A stretch of 64,000 nucleotides of DNA from Deltaproteobacteria bacterium (GCA_029547185.1 JAKPPU010000005.1:62001-126000), one strand, 5' to 3'; shown: positions 27,726-38,743, counted from the stretch's first letter. A program made the numbers and translations. Notes: generated from the letters alone by a model not told the origin.

Positions 27726-28562
27726 ATGAAAAATATCCTGAATAAGACAGCAGCGGTCACGGGTGCGGCCTCGGGCATCGGAAGGATGCTCGGCGTCAAT
27801 CTTGCCAGGGAGGGATGCAATCTCGCCATTGCAGATATCGATGAATCAGGCCTCAAGGAGACGGCAGCCCTCATCGGTGACCGGGTGAAGGTCTCGACCC
27901 ATGTCGTGGACGTGTCCGACCGCTCTCAGGTTTTCCGCTTCGCGGAAGAGGCGGCAGCATACCACGGGGGCATCGACATCGTCATAAACAATGCGGGCGT
28001 GGCGCTGGGCGACTTTCTCGAGACCGTGCCGCTGGAAGACTTCGAGTGGCTCATGGGCATCAATTTCTGGGGGGTCGTATATGGCACCATGGCGTTCCTC
28101 CCGATCCTGAAGAAGCAGCCGGAAGGGCATATCGTCAACATATCGAGCATCAACGGGATCCTGCCGAACCCCAACAACGGTCCCTACTGCGCAGCCAAGT
28201 TCGCGGTCAAGGGATATACGGAAGCGCTTGCCCAGGAGATGCACGGCACGAACATCAGCGTGAGCTGCGTCCACCCGGGCGGGATCAAGACCAATATTGC
28301 GAGGAACACCCGCTTCAACCGCGCCATGTACTCGCTGACGAGAGACAGGGCCGTGAGTCTCTACGAGGACGAGCTCTTCAGGACGACCGCCGACGAGGCG
28401 GCGCGGGCGATCATCTCCGGGATCAAGAACAACAGGAGGCGCATTCTCATCGGCAATGACGCCAGGGTCATCGACCTCATGACCCGGCTTTTCCCGGTGA
28501 CCGCCGTAAACGTGAGCGGATGGTTCAGCAGGTTCATTGTCCGCTCCTATGCCCGCAAATAG
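27726..28562 (+). CDS. Short-chain dehydrogenase/reductase
   Basis: 278 aa classical SDR. The cofactor loop is VTGAASGIGRMLG; the Asp after beta-2 (IADIDESG) suggests NAD(H) preference. NNAG and the catalytic Ser (ISSINGILPNPNNGPYCAAKFAVKGY) with Tyr and Lys are present. The C-terminal part resembles the acyl- or steroid-active SDRs of anaerobes. The substrate is unknown and no neighbour suggests a pathway. TAG stop. Confidence 0.88.
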   Translation: MKNILNKTAAVTGAASGIGRMLGVNLAREGCNLAIADIDESGLKETAALIGDRVKVSTHVVDVSDRSQVFRFAEEAAAYHGGIDIVINNAGVALGDFLETVPLEDFEWLMGINFWGVVYGTMAFLPILKKQPEGHIVNISSINGILPNPNNGPYCAAKFAVKGYTEALAQEMHGTNISVSCVHPGGIKTNIARNTRFNRAMYSLTRDRAVSLYEDELFRTTADEAARAIISGIKNNRRRILIGNDARVIDLMTRLFPVTAVNVSGWFSRFIVRSYARK

Positions 28563-29299
28563 CCCGGCATTCGACGTCCGAAAAGACCCGGGGAAGGCGA
28601 TGGCCCCCGGGCTCTTCCATGGCGTATCCGGCACTCTGTAATATCTCATCCTACCGGTAGCTCCGATCTCCCTCTGCACCACATTCATACCATCACCGAT
28701 TGATCAGGGCCTGTCATTTATTTAAGCATATAAATAACGAACATCGTATTCTCTCCATGCAATAAAACGTGCTCCTCTTGATAAAGACATAACAGCCGTA
28801 ATGAATTGAATTTTTCAGACAGCCGTTTCACTCCGGAAATTGTGCATCGAAAGGAGAGGAAAGCAATACCGATTGTCAAGCTGGGACCTGGTGCAGAACA
28901 GGCCATCAAACATAAGGACCATGTCGTCCTGCCGCCATGCCCCTGGGGAAAAGGGAAACCGGCTCGGTATGGGCAGATGTCTTCGAATAAAATAGTATTA
29001 TATTGACACAATACTAAATAGTTATATAATGTGAATATTATTGATTGCCGGTCGATCCGGGGATTGGCTCCGAAGCATCCGGTGTTCTTCTGAACTGTAT
29101 TCTGGAGATATCGGAGAAGCTTCGGTTGAATGCTGACATTTGAGGAAGGTCATGAGTGAGACTTCAAGCCCTTTCAGGCATACCTGCCCCAGAGGAAGAG
29201 CCCTGCCCGATTTTTGCTGGAAAGAGCCTGTTCACATGTTCTCCTGAATGCGGCATCGCTGCGCTATGAGAAACCTTCCCGGTAGAGGTGCCATTCTTC
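28563..29299. other. 737-bp gap with a strong promoter but no supportable gene
   Basis: Short frames here start at TTG or GTG without ribosome sites. The main recognisable element is the promoter at 29003-29030. It leaves a leader of about 260 bases before the kinase start, in which I recognise no riboswitch. Confidence 0.5.
29003..29030 (+). promoter_or_regulatory. Consensus sigma-70 promoter upstream of the hybrid kinase
   Basis: TTGACA (29003-29008), a 16-bp AT-rich spacer, then TATAAT (29025-29030): both hexamers are perfect. It is the best sigma-70 site in the window. Transcription would begin near 29037. Confidence 0.72.
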
Positions 29300-31474
29300 A
29301 TGAGGAGTAGAGTGGAGAGAGAGACCATCAGCAAGGTGAGCCCAAAACGAGATTGGAATGTTCCGGCTGAGAGGTTGATGGCAGACCTCGATCCGGAGGA
29401 GACATTCTCCGGCGACCAGGTCCGGGATCTTGTCCGTCAGCTCATGGCACGTCAGGTCGAAATATTGATGGAAAGCGAGAACCGGTTCAGGGCGGTATTC
29501 GAGAATACCCTCGAAGCCATAATCCTAAGCGACACGGAAGAAAAGGGGAGGGTGATCTCTGCCAATCAGGCCGCCTTCAGCATGTTCGGATACAGCAAGG
29601 AGGAGTTCATCGGCATCGAGCGTACGTCCATCATCGTGATGAGCGATCCGAGCATCAGACGCATTGCAGAACAGCTCTCCCTGTCAGGGCGTGCCTCGGG
29701 GATGATGACCTATAAACGAAAGGACGGCACGCGCTTCACGGGCGAGATCTCGGTTGCCCTGTTCCCGGACAGGAGTGGAAAGCAGCTGTCCGTATCGGTC
29801 ATCCGGGACATCACGGACCGGAAAATGATCGAGGAGAAGTTAACCAGGTACAGCGAAGACCTCGAATACCTCGTAAAAGAGAGGACAATAGAGCTCGAAG
29901 AGAGGAATGTGCTCCTGCAGGAGGAGATCTCGGAACGAAGGCGGTATGAAGAGGCCCTTAAGGAATCAGAAGAAAAGTACCGCCAGCTCGTGGAAAATGC
30001 GAACGAGGCCATCCTCGTGGCACAGGACGGAATGCTGCGTTTCTTCAATCGCAAGACTTCGGAATTTACCGGCTATACGGAAGAGGAACTGGCCTCGATC
30101 CCCTTTACGGAGCTGATACATCCCGAAGACAGGGATATGGTCCTGGACCACTACCAGAAGCGAATCCGGGGTGAAAAGGTACCTTCGACCTATGAGTTCA
30201 GGATACGAGATAAGCAGCAGAATACGAAGTGGCTGGAAATCAACAGCATCAGGATCTCCTGGCAGGGAAGGCCTGCGACGCTGAACTTCCTCATGGATAT
30301 TACCGACTGGAAAAAGGCAGAGAGAGAAAAGGAGATCGCCGAGGACCAGCTCCTCCAGTCCCAGAAAATGGAGGCTTTGGGCAGGTTTGCCGGAGGCATT
30401 GCCCATGACCTGAACAACATCCTCTATCCGATCGTGGTGAATACCGAGACGTTGCTGGGTGATGCCGCATCCGGCACCGAATCTCACCAGATGCTTGAAG
30501 AGGTTCTCGAGGCAGCATACCGGCAGAAGGATCTGGTGAAGCAGATTCTCTCCTTCAGCAGGAGAAGCGAACAGAAGTTCGTGCCCATTCGGATAATACC
30601 CCTCATCCAGGAGACGATCAAATTCATCAGGTCATCCCTTCCCAGCACGATTGAGATGTGGAATCACATCTCTACCAGGACCGATGCGGTCATGGGAGAT
30701 TCCACCCAGATCCATCAGGTCATCATGAACCTGTGCAAGAACGCTGCTGATGCACTGGAATCACGCAAGGGTCTCATAGAGATCAGCCTCGAGGATGAGA
30801 CGGTCTCCGATCACCCTGACATGAGAAGCGGGGACTACTTAAGGCTGATCGTGAGGGATACCGGATGCGGCATGGAACCGGATATGCTGGACCGGATCTT
30901 CGAGCCGTTCTTTACCACCAAGGCAAAGGACAAGGGCATCGGCATGGGCCTCACGGTCGTTCATGGGATCATCAAGAACCACGGGGGCACCATCATGGCA
31001 AGGAGCGAGCCGGGAAAGGGATCCGAGTTCATCGTTTATCTCCCGAAATACAAGGGGGAGATGCTGAAGCAGGCAACGCTCTTTGAAGACGATTCGCAAT
31101 TTGAAGGAAGGAAGAAGATCCTCCTGGTGGATGACGAGGAAGGCATCCTCAACAGCCTTCAGCGCGCACTGCAGAAGTCAGGCTTTGACGTGGTCGCGGA
31201 AAAGGACCCCATGAGGGCCCTCATCCTGTTCAACAGGTCTCCCGATGAGTTCAGCCTCGTCATCACCGACCTCACCATGCCCCAGGTCACCGGCATCGAG
31301 TTCACGGAAAAGCTCATCGATGTGCGCCCCGATATCCCTGTCATCCTGTGTACGGGACTGAGCGAGGGCTTCGACGAAAGGGACGTGAAGGCCATGGGGA
31401 TCAGGGAGGTCCTCATGAAGCCGGCAAATATGAGCGAGCTCAGGGATGCCGTCCGCCGCGCCCTCGGGAATTGA
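29300..31474 (+). CDS. Cytoplasmic hybrid histidine kinase: PAS-PAS-HisKA-HATPase-REC
   Basis: 724 aa without TM segments. PAS1 is near residues 60-175 ([20 protein letters not shown]) and PAS2 near 235-350 ([21 protein letters not shown]), separated by a coiled coil ([20 protein letters not shown]). The kinase core has [41 protein letters not shown] and [13 protein letters not shown]. The receiver has its Asp in [16 protein letters not shown] and Lys in VLMKPAN. ATG 29300 has GAGGTG at 9 bases; GTG 29288 is an alternative. It is an orphan kinase; its C-terminal receiver may phosphorelay to an unlinked regulator. Confidence 0.9.
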   Translation: MRSRVERETISKVSPKRDWNVPAERLMADLDPEETFSGDQVRDLVRQLMARQVEILMESENRFRAVFENTLEAIILSDTEEKGRVISANQAAFSMFGYSKEEFIGIERTSIIVMSDPSIRRIAEQLSLSGRASGMMTYKRKDGTRFTGEISVALFPDRSGKQLSVSVIRDITDRKMIEEKLTRYSEDLEYLVKERTIELEERNVLLQEEISERRRYEEALKESEEKYRQLVENANEAILVAQDGMLRFFNRKTSEFTGYTEEELASIPFTELIHPEDRDMVLDHYQKRIRGEKVPSTYEFRIRDKQQNTKWLEINSIRISWQGRPATLNFLMDITDWKKAEREKEIAEDQLLQSQKMEALGRFAGGIAHDLNNILYPIVVNTETLLGDAASGTESHQMLEEVLEAAYRQKDLVKQILSFSRRSEQKFVPIRIIPLIQETIKFIRSSLPSTIEMWNHISTRTDAVMGDSTQIHQVIMNLCKNAADALESRKGLIEISLEDETVSDHPDMRSGDYLRLIVRDTGCGMEPDMLDRIFEPFFTTKAKDKGIGMGLTVVHGIIKNHGGTIMARSEPGKGSEFIVYLPKYKGEMLKQATLFEDDSQFEGRKKILLVDDEEGILNSLQRALQKSGFDVVAEKDPMRALILFNRSPDEFSLVITDLTMPQVTGIEFTEKLIDVRPDIPVILCTGLSEGFDERDVKAMGIREVLMKPANMSELRDAVRRALGN

Positions 31475-31491
31475 TTTAATAGTATGCCCTG

Positions 31492-31546
31492 ACCCCTCAT
31501 CCTGACCTCTCGCCTGTCTCCTGGAGAGAAGGCAGGGTGGGGGGGT
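31492..31546. repeat. REP-like hairpin element after the hybrid kinase
   Basis: ACCCCTCATCCTG (31492-31504) pairs imperfectly with CAGGGTGGGGGGGT (31533-31546), with a second inner stem CCTCTC/GGAGAG. The CCCTCATCCTGACC...GGAGAGAAGG layout resembles widespread short intergenic palindromes in proteobacteria. It may end the kinase transcript. Confidence 0.45.
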
Positions 31547-31720
31547 GTAACGCATCAGGCAGTATGAAGTCTCTCAAAGAAAGATCTTGTTGCTTTTTTC
31601 CAGGAACTGCTCGATATACATCATCGCCGGATTGATTGGTACGTAAAAAGCATCGGAAATTCCGGCCCGGACCTCCGGGCAGGAGCAACTCAAGAATGTG
31701 GGATCAGAGGAGCAGTGACT

Positions 31721-32089
31721 GTGAAGGCACCCAATCCGTGTTTGACGTGCGGAGCCTGCTGCGCATTTTACCGGGCATCGTTCTACTGGGCTGAAGCGGA
31801 TGATGCAACGCCGGGAGGAGTGCCGGCCGAGCTCACCACAAAGCTCGACGACTTCAGGCGGATGATGATCGGCACTTCGGGAAGCACGCCGCGGTGCATC
31901 GCCCTCGAAGGAGAGATCGGCAAAGAGGTCAGGTGCACGATCTATGAAAACCGCTCATCGGTCTGCAGGAATTTCCCGGCATCTTGGGCGGACGGCAAGC
32001 CCAACGAGAGGTGCGACAAGGCTCGGGCTGTCTGGGGCCTCTCCCCCCTCGAGCCTGACTCCTGGGACGACATGACCGAAGCAGCATAA
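31721..32089 (+). CDS. YkgJ-family Cys-cluster protein
   Basis: 122 aa. [13 protein letters not shown] at the N-terminus, [19 protein letters not shown] and RCDKAR supply the conserved Cys residues of the YkgJ (CxxCxxCC) zinc/iron chelate family. Function is not established for this subgroup. GTG 31721 has GAGGAG at 8 bases; the in-frame GTG 31715 is too close to that site. Confidence 0.75.
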   Translation: MKAPNPCLTCGACCAFYRASFYWAEADDATPGGVPAELTTKLDDFRRMMIGTSGSTPRCIALEGEIGKEVRCTIYENRSSVCRNFPASWADGKPNERCDKARAVWGLSPLEPDSWDDMTEAA

Positions 32090-32183
32090 TTAAAGGAAAG
32101 AGTTGACCGGTGGAGGAAGGATTTCCCCTGACTCCCTCGGGCACGTCCGATATGAATGGAAAATAATCAGGATTTGATGCTTC

Positions 32184-33128
32184 TCAGAAATTGAGCTTTC
32201 CCCGGCTCTTGGCGCGTGCATAGTATCTCCTGCCGTACACGTTCTGGTAGATCCATACCATCCGGAACAGAAGGGGGAGCTTCGGGATCCAGAAGGACGT
32301 GGTGTAGCTCAGGCTGGGCGATACCCTTCCCAGGGCGATATCGGCGAGAATGACGCCCTCTCCGTCTTCCCTCTTCATGCGGGCCACGATGACGCCGGAC
32401 CTGTCCACGATCTGGGTTTCGCCGAGATAGCAGGAAGAATAGGGAACACCGGGCAGCAGGGGCATACAGCCTGTGAAATCGCCGGCATGGGCGGCATGGA
32501 CAACCGCTACGCCGAGAAGCCGGGACAGGTTTGCGGGCGTCGTGGACATGAGTTTGCTGTTTATCCGGTGATGCCACTCCCAGAAGGAGTGCAGGGGCCA
32601 GTTCAGGGGTACGGTCCACCAGCACGATCCGCCCACGATGCAGTCCACCTTGCCGATGAGCCTGCTGACCGTGCGGTTTCGGATGAACTCCCAGCAGAGC
32701 ACCGAGCCGATGGGGCCCAGCGGGGTGTTCAGGATGCCGTCATCGCTGCCGGGGGCATAGTAGCAGTTCTCCCACATGGTCGGCTGGTCCTTGTTGTGGC
32801 AGGCAGTCAATCCGTCCGGCATGGCGAGGACAAAGGTATTGTATCTCTCTCCATCCCGGGATGAGATGAAAGATCCGCCGACATAAGCCTGATGCTGCCG
32901 TGCCTTCGTGATGAGCAGCTCGCTCGCCTTCCCGTTCATCTCGACAGCAGCCTGGAGAAGCGAGGGATCGAAGGCCATTGCACTCGTGAAGAATTCCGGA
33001 AGAATGACCATCCGGGCACCCTTTGAAGCTGCCTCATCGATGAGCTTGTCCGCCTTCTCCAGATTCAGGGCGACGTTTCCCATCTCAGCCTTCATCTGAA
33101 CCGCTGCAGTCTTGAGCAAGTCGTTCAT
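32184..33128 (-). CDS. Carbon-nitrogen hydrolase (nitrilase superfamily)
   Basis: 314 aa. The Glu-Lys-Cys triad is visible: VILPEFFTSAM (Glu), HNKDQPTMWENCYY (Lys) and GSVLCWEFIRN (Cys). The TMWEN sequence departs from the usual aliphatic amidase and carbamoylputrescine hydrolase motifs, so the substrate is open. The C-terminus extends into a basic, aromatic region (LLFRMVWIYQNVYGRRYYAR) that might associate with the membrane. ATG 33128 follows GGAGGAGG; longer in-frame starts run into the divergent chemoreceptor promoter region. Confidence 0.85.
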   Translation of the reverse strand: MNDLLKTAAVQMKAEMGNVALNLEKADKLIDEAASKGARMVILPEFFTSAMAFDPSLLQAAVEMNGKASELLITKARQHQAYVGGSFISSRDGERYNTFVLAMPDGLTACHNKDQPTMWENCYYAPGSDDGILNTPLGPIGSVLCWEFIRNRTVSRLIGKVDCIVGGSCWWTVPLNWPLHSFWEWHHRINSKLMSTTPANLSRLLGVAVVHAAHAGDFTGCMPLLPGVPYSSCYLGETQIVDRSGVIVARMKREDGEGVILADIALGRVSPSLSYTTSFWIPKLPLLFRMVWIYQNVYGRRYYARAKSRGKLNF

Positions 33129-33282
33129 GGCCAAGCCTCCTCCATACACAAAATAAAGAGAAATATCCGCTTGTCTATCCGGGACGGGGAAAAAGATCAA
33201 CTCCTTAAAGAAAAAAGATAAATTTTCCGATGGTCCCTTGCGGGATGTGCCTGGTACGTTATTTTCAAGGGGGATTGATCTT

Positions 33283-34968
33283 ATGGCCGACAGGCGTAAG
33301 ACAAGTGGGATCAGGATAAAACTCGCCATACTGGTGACCGGTTCGATCGTGCTCATGCTCGTGGCCATTACGGGCATTTGCCTTGCGAACTTCCATCATG
33401 AGCTGGAAAGAATAGCCTACGAAAATCAGGAGACGAGGATACGGGTCTTCTGGACCCTGCTCAAGCAGAAGGGGGAAGGCTTCACCATTCAGGACAGCAA
33501 GCTCATGATCGGAAGCTACGTGATCAACGGCAACTATGAGTTGCCGGACGAGGTCAAGAAGCTCTGCGGCGGCACCGCCACCATATTCATGAAGGATGTC
33601 AGGGTCTCGACCAATGTCTTGAAGGATGACGGCGCCAGGGCGGTCGGAACCAAGCTGACCGGGATCGCGTACGATACCGTATTCGGGAAACAGCATTCCT
33701 ACCGCGGTGAGGCAGAGATCCTCGGTGTCCCCTATTTTACAGCATACGATCCCATACGAGACAGCAGCGGTAACATCATCGGCGTGCTCTACACCGGGGT
33801 GAAAAAAAGCGAGTTCTTCCGGGTTTTTGACCGGTTCATGGTTCATCTGCTTGTAGTCGCTGTCTTCTTTGCAGCAGCGATAGGCATCCTCATGCATTTC
33901 ATGATCAGCAGGATCATTACGAATCCGCTGTCTGCAGTTGTGCAAAGCATCAGGGACTTGAGGTTCGACCTCACAAAGAGGCTCGATGCCTCCCGGAGAG
34001 ACGAGATAGGCGAACTTGCCCAGTGGTTCAACAAGTTCATAGCGAATTCTGAGAAGATTATTGCCAAGGTTAAGGCTATTGTCACCGATGTGGACAACGC
34101 TGCGAACGAAGTGGCTTCCGAGGCACAGGGGCTCTCGCAGGCTACCCAGGAGACGGCTTCTGCGGTAGAGCAGGTTGCATCCACCATCGAAGAGATCACG
34201 GCATCCATAAAGAACAATGCCGAGAACGCGGAGAGGGGAAGGGAGAAGGCAAAGACCATGGTGGAAATGGCCAGTTCGAGCGGCCGGTCTTCCCAGGAAC
34301 TCATGGAAGCCATGAACGAGATCTCCTCGGCATCGAAGAAGGTGGGCGATATCATAAGCACGGTAAACGAAGTCGCCTTCCAGACCAATCTGCTGGCATT
34401 GAACGCAGCTGTCGAGGCTGCCCGAGCCGGCGAGCATGGAAAGGGATTTGCCGTGGTCGCCGAAGAGGTAAGGGCGCTGGCCCAGCGCTCAGCGAATGCG
34501 GCCGATGAGATAAAGCATCTGATCGAGGACACGGTCCAGAAGGTTCAGGCAGGGGACGAGATTGCGAGGAGGTCCGTCCAGTCCCTCACCGAGATCATCA
34601 AGCATATCACCGAGGTCTCCCAGACCATGGAAGAGGTCGCAGCATCTTCGACTCAGCAGTCCGTGGGCGTGGACGAGGTCAACAGGGCGCTGGCGCAGAT
34701 AGACAATACCACCCAGCAGAATGCCGCCACAGTCGAAGAGCTGGCAGGCACATCCGACAACCTGAGCGCCGAGGCCAGGGGACTGGCGGACATGGTCAGG
34801 CAGTTCACGGTTTTTGATGACTCGCGTAAACCGGCAGCAGGGAAAAAGCAGGCCGTGCCGGAGCGGCAGGTGAGAAAAGTCAAAGCCCGGATCTCGAAAT
34901 CCAAGGTGCCCGAGGCAGGACCGGCGACGATCGACTCCGATATAGCCAGAGATTTCGAGGAATTCTAG
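33283..34968 (+). CDS. Methyl-accepting chemotaxis protein with periplasmic Cache domain
   Basis: 561 aa. TM1 (residues about 12-34), a single Cache-like domain containing [15 protein letters not shown] and [27 protein letters not shown]2 (about 187-207), HAMP ([16 protein letters not shown]) and a signalling coiled coil with the hairpin tip [40 protein letters not shown] split over its two arms. There is no CheR-binding pentapeptide at the end. Ribosome site AAGGGGG, 9 bases before ATG 33283. It senses a small organic ligand and controls CheA elsewhere. Its presence implies motility or a chemosensory pathway in the organism. Confidence 0.93.
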   Translation: MADRRKTSGIRIKLAILVTGSIVLMLVAITGICLANFHHELERIAYENQETRIRVFWTLLKQKGEGFTIQDSKLMIGSYVINGNYELPDEVKKLCGGTATIFMKDVRVSTNVLKDDGARAVGTKLTGIAYDTVFGKQHSYRGEAEILGVPYFTAYDPIRDSSGNIIGVLYTGVKKSEFFRVFDRFMVHLLVVAVFFAAAIGILMHFMISRIITNPLSAVVQSIRDLRFDLTKRLDASRRDEIGELAQWFNKFIANSEKIIAKVKAIVTDVDNAANEVASEAQGLSQATQETASAVEQVASTIEEITASIKNNAENAERGREKAKTMVEMASSSGRSSQELMEAMNEISSASKKVGDIISTVNEVAFQTNLLALNAAVEAARAGEHGKGFAVVAEEVRALAQRSANAADEIKHLIEDTVQKVQAGDEIARRSVQSLTEIIKHITEVSQTMEEVAASSTQQSVGVDEVNRALAQIDNTTQQNAATVEELAGTSDNLSAEARGLADMVRQFTVFDDSRKPAAGKKQAVPERQVRKVKARISKSKVPEAGPATIDSDIARDFEEF

Positions 34969-34987
34969 GAAGCAGCAGGAAGTCTGT

Positions 34988-36331
34988 TCATACCAGCGCG
35001 AGCAGCTGGATATCGCATACGTTCGTGCCTGTGGGACCGGTAACGAAGAGGCTGCCTGTCTTTTCAAAGAATCGGTACGAGTCGTTATTGTCGAGGTATT
35101 GCCGCGGATTGATCCCTGACCGGTTTATAATCTGAATTATGTCCGGTCCTATGAGAGCGCCTGCCGCGTCGGTCGGCCCGTCCGTGCCGTCCGTGCCCGC
35201 CGAGAGGAAATATACTCCCTTCATCCGGTCTGCCGTCTCCATGATGTCAGCCAGGAAGGAAAGGGCCATTTCCAGGTTTCTCCCTCCGATCCCCTTTCCC
35301 CGTATTGTCACGGTCGTCTCGCCCCCGGCCACGATGAGGCACGGCCGCACGAAATCCGAGTTTCCGCGGCCGATGTCCTTGGCCAGAGCAGTGAAGAATC
35401 GTGCGATCTCCCGTGATTCGCCCGTCAGGGACGAGGTGAGGAAGTATGCGTTGTACCCGAGACAGGCAGCATGGTCTCTGGCCGCCCTGCATGCCGCGGC
35501 ATTGTTTCCGATGATGATGTTCACCACACGGCCGAACACCGGATCGCCCTGCTTCGGGGTTTCGGGGACCTCGCCCCTCGACCCGGCTTCGAGCAGGTGC
35601 ATGACCGGAGAAGGAAGCCTGCTTCCGATACGGTAGGTGCGGATGATATCGAGGGCCTGGGAGAAGGTGGTCGTATCGGGTACGGTGATGCCCGAGGCTA
35701 TCGCATCGAGGCGGTCGCCCACGACATCCGAGAGGATGAGGGTTATCATCCTGGCGGGATTTGAAATGCGGGCGAACTGTCCGCCTTTCACCCGTGAGAG
35801 ATGCTTCCTGATGCAGTTGATCTCCCGGATGTCTGCGCCGCTCTCGAGGAGGATCTTCGTGGTTTCCTGCAAGTCGGCGAGCGTGATTCCCTGTCTCGGA
35901 AGGCTGAAAAGGGATGACCCGCCGCCGGATACGAGATTTATGATGAGGGTCTTCTCATCGGCCTGTGCGGCCAGCCCGGTGAGGACCTCAGCGCCGAGGA
36001 CGCTCTTCTCGTCCGGGACCGGGTGCCCTGCCTCGATGACCCGTACTCTCTCCAATTCCTCTGCATAACCGTATTTCGTGATGACTGCACCTTCGGAGAT
36101 CCTGTCTCCAAGGATCTCTTCGAGCGCCTTGGCCATCCTGGGAGCTGCCTTTCCGATTCCCAGGACCGTGATGTTCCTGTACCCGGCAAGGTTTTCGGAG
36201 AGGACGGCATCCCCGTGGGAGATGGCGAGTAGCTCCCCCTCGATTCTCACGGCATGCCCGATCATCGGATACGGGTCCACCTTCTCGATCGCCTTGAAAA
36301 ATATCGATTGGAGATCGCTCTTCGGGTCCAT
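34988..36331 (-). CDS. Glycerate 2-kinase, MOFRL family
   Basis: 447 aa. The N-terminal DUF4147 domain includes VLGIGKAAPRMAKALEEILG and NLVSGGGSSLFSLP; the C-terminal MOFRL domain includes VAGGETTVTIRGKGIGGRN and LSAGTDGTDGPTDAAGA. It converts D-glycerate to 2-phosphoglycerate using ATP, feeding glycolysis. It converges on the chemoreceptor with 19 bases between stops, so no room is left for a separate terminator. Confidence 0.9.
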   Translation of the reverse strand: MDPKSDLQSIFFKAIEKVDPYPMIGHAVRIEGELLAISHGDAVLSENLAGYRNITVLGIGKAAPRMAKALEEILGDRISEGAVITKYGYAEELERVRVIEAGHPVPDEKSVLGAEVLTGLAAQADEKTLIINLVSGGGSSLFSLPRQGITLADLQETTKILLESGADIREINCIRKHLSRVKGGQFARISNPARMITLILSDVVGDRLDAIASGITVPDTTTFSQALDIIRTYRIGSRLPSPVMHLLEAGSRGEVPETPKQGDPVFGRVVNIIIGNNAAACRAARDHAACLGYNAYFLTSSLTGESREIARFFTALAKDIGRGNSDFVRPCLIVAGGETTVTIRGKGIGGRNLEMALSFLADIMETADRMKGVYFLSAGTDGTDGPTDAAGALIGPDIIQIINRSGINPRQYLDNNDSYRFFEKTGSLFVTGPTGTNVCDIQLLALV

Positions 36332-36573
36332 TCAACCACCCTGCAAAGAAATTTGTCTGGGGCATTTTCGTCATGAAAGGCAGATGGTTGTCAAGGTTGT
36401 AATGCAGCATAAGGTGTGGTAGGCAGGCGTTAGAATTCACGTATCTTCTTCGCCAAAGCGTCTTATACCAGACTGATGGATTTGGGAGAGATAGTGCGGC
36501 CCGATTGCAGCCGCGGCTGCGTACAGACATGCCGCCCGGCCGGCATTCAGAAGCAGGGGAAACGGAGGAACCG

Positions 36574-37473
36574 ATGCACATGAACGAATCCTCGGTGAAG
36601 ACAGGCAATGTCGAGATCGTCTACGATACCTTCGGCGACAGAACATGTCCTGCCATGCTCCTCATCATGGGGCTTTCCGCCCAGATGATCATCTGGGACG
36701 ATGAATTCTGCTCCCGGCTTGCTGACAGGGGGTTCTGGGTGATCCGGTTCGACAACCGCGACGTGGGAAGGTCCACAAAGCTCGACTCTCTGGGCATTCC
36801 GGATTTCAAAAACCTGTTCAAGGGGAAAGGGGTCCCGGCGCCGTACTCCTTAAGGGACATGGCAAAGGATACGGTAGGTCTCCTTGACGCCCTGGGAGTT
36901 TCCTGCGCGCATGTCGTAGGTGTCTCGATGGGCGGAATGATCGCCCAGATCCTGGGAATGGAGTATCCCGACAGGGTAAGCACACTCACGATCATCATGT
37001 CTTCGACGAGCAATCCGCTCCTCCCCCCTCCGACACCCGAGGCGCTCCAGTTCCTTTTGAGGCCCTTCCCTCTGGAAAAGAAGAAGTACATCGAGCATTT
37101 CATCGAGATGTGGCGGGTGTTGAACGGAAACCTTTTGCCCATTGATGAAGGCCTTCTCCGGAAGCTCGGCGAGCGTACCTACGAGAGGGGGGTCTCTGTG
37201 GCCGGCAGCGCGAGGCAGCTGGCCGCCGTCCTTTCGTCGCCGAGCCGGAAGGAGCAGCTCGCATCGATGAGGATACCCACCCTCGTGATTCACGGGGAGA
37301 GCGACCCCCTGCTGCCGCTCAAGTGCGGGGAGGATGTAGCCCGGAGCATCCCGGGTTCGAAGCTGAAGACGATCCCCGGCATGGGCCATGCCCTGCCGCC
37401 GGCGGTGTGGGACGAGGTTATCGATGCCATTGAAAGGCATGCCCGATCCAGCGGAAAAACATGCGGCAGGTAG
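36574..37473 (+). CDS. Alpha/beta-fold hydrolase
   Basis: 299 aa. Oxyanion region LLIMGLSAQMIIWDDEF, nucleophile elbow GVSMGGMIAQ (Ser), acid in HGESDPLLP and His in PGMGHALPP. The sequence is closest in style to the aclacinomycin methylesterase/RdmC-like and esterase subgroup. Substrate not recognised. ATG 36574 follows GGAGGA at 5 bases; an upstream ATG 36505 has no ribosome site. Confidence 0.86.
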   Translation: MHMNESSVKTGNVEIVYDTFGDRTCPAMLLIMGLSAQMIIWDDEFCSRLADRGFWVIRFDNRDVGRSTKLDSLGIPDFKNLFKGKGVPAPYSLRDMAKDTVGLLDALGVSCAHVVGVSMGGMIAQILGMEYPDRVSTLTIIMSSTSNPLLPPPTPEALQFLLRPFPLEKKKYIEHFIEMWRVLNGNLLPIDEGLLRKLGERTYERGVSVAGSARQLAAVLSSPSRKEQLASMRIPTLVIHGESDPLLPLKCGEDVARSIPGSKLKTIPGMGHALPPAVWDEVIDAIERHARSSGKTCGR

Positions 37474-37591
37474 GAGGGGAAGATCCCGGTCAGCTTACCC
37501 GATGATCAGCCGGCCGGCGCCCTTGATCGGATGGGATTTTCCCCCTATTGAACGAGTAAGGAAGAGAATAACCATAAAAAAGGGATGTGCC

Positions 37592-38101
37592 ATGGGAAAG
37601 ATTCGCAGTACTCTCGATATCGTGATGGAGCGGACAAAGAACCTGAGCATGACCCAGGATGACAGGCAGAAGCTCAAGCTCAAGGAGCAAGGCGATACGG
37701 TCAGGGCATGGTCGCAGAGATACCTCGACGGGAAGATGACCATCCGGGAGCTGGCCTCCCAGCTCTCGACTGCAGGAGATGACAGAATCGAGATGCAGGC
37801 CCTTCTCAAAGAGGAGCTCATCGGAAATATCCGGCTTGAAGAGGACAATTCAAGGGTCCTCGATGCCCTGGCAGACTTGAGCCTTCTCGACAGGGAAAGG
37901 GCCGAGAGAGTGATCCGCTACCGGCAGGAAGAGCTCGAGAAGCAGAAGACCTCCATGCTCGATTCCCTGAAGATCGATCTTGCGCACCAGGGCTTCAGGG
38001 GGAGTGCGGTCATACCCAACCTGGCCAGGAGCAGAGCCTGGCAGGAAATCCTGCGTCAGGCTCAGGAAGACCTGGTCAGGGAGCTGATTCTTCTCTCATA
38101 G
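37592..38101 (+). CDS. Conserved hypothetical helical protein
   Basis: 169 aa, charged and almost wholly alpha-helical, with no signal peptide. It begins MGKIRSTLDIVMERTKNLSM and has a coiled-coil-like centre (RERAERVIRYRQEELEKQ). I do not recognise a named domain, though this kind of protein is repeatedly found in Desulfobacterota. ATG 37592 follows AGGGATGTG. Its last 6 bases overlap the stop of the convergent MBL gene. Confidence 0.65.
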   Translation: MGKIRSTLDIVMERTKNLSMTQDDRQKLKLKEQGDTVRAWSQRYLDGKMTIRELASQLSTAGDDRIEMQALLKEELIGNIRLEEDNSRVLDALADLSLLDRERAERVIRYRQEELEKQKTSMLDSLKIDLAHQGFRGSAVIPNLARSRAWQEILRQAQEDLVRELILLS

Positions 38102-38743
38102 ATATCTGAACCACTGGTCCCGGATGATCCTGAAGTTCTCCCGGACAGCCTCTTTCCCGGCCACGATGCCGCCGTGGCCGCTCAGGATGTAGTCCGCATC
38201 GAGGTTCATGATCTTTTCGATGCTCTTCTTGAGCTCGGGTCCGCTCCCTCCGGGAAGGTCTGTCCGCCCTATTCCCTGCTGGAAAACGAGGTCTCCGGTA
38301 AAGAGAGCCTTGTTCGAAGGCCAGTACAGGCAGACTGAGCCCGGCGTGTGTCCCGGGGTTTCGATAACCTCGAAGCGGTCGTCTCCGAAAATCAGCTCTC
38401 CCGGCTGGAGGAAGAAGTCCGGTTCGGGTATCTTGTAGTAGCCTCCGGCAAGATCGATGATGTAGTCGTACTCCTTGCGGTCCATGGTGAACTTCGTCGG
38501 CTCCTTGAAGAGCAGAACCGATTCGATGTGATCGGGATGGCCGTGAGTGGCCAGGACGATATCGATGCCCCTGGGCGTGATGCCGAGCGTGGCGAGCCCT
38601 CTCTCCACGTGTCCGAAGAGGTGGGCATGGCCGGGATCGATAAGGACCTTCTTGTAAGAATCGATGAAATACGTATTGCAGTTGTTCTGCGAATAGTCTT
38701 CCCAGATGAATCCATAGAGGCCTTCGAATACCTTGACGAACAT
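38096..38743 (-). CDS. MBL-fold metallohydrolase (glyoxalase II-like)
   Basis: 215 aa. The dinuclear metal site is intact: THGHPDHIE, downstream His in ETPGHTPGSVCLYWP, bridging Asp in LFTGDLVFQQGIGRTD and final His in LSGHGG. The segment GIGRTDLPGGS is shared with the second MBL gene at 43734. It probably hydrolyses a thioester or related ester. ATG 38743 follows GGAAGGA. It overlaps the convergent gene by 6 bases at the stops. Confidence 0.88.
   Translation of the reverse strand: MFVKVFEGLYGFIWEDYSQNNCNTYFIDSYKKVLIDPGHAHLFGHVERGLATLGITPRGIDIVLATHGHPDHIESVLLFKEPTKFTMDRKEYDYIIDLAGGYYKIPEPDFFLQPGELIFGDDRFEVIETPGHTPGSVCLYWPSNKALFTGDLVFQQGIGRTDLPGGSGPELKKSIEKIMNLDADYILSGHGGIVAGKEAVRENFRIIRDQWFRYL

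Noticed and set aside
28806-29006. Possible 66-aa plus-strand protein
   Set aside because: It starts at TTG with no ribosome site and runs into the sigma-70 promoter at 29003.
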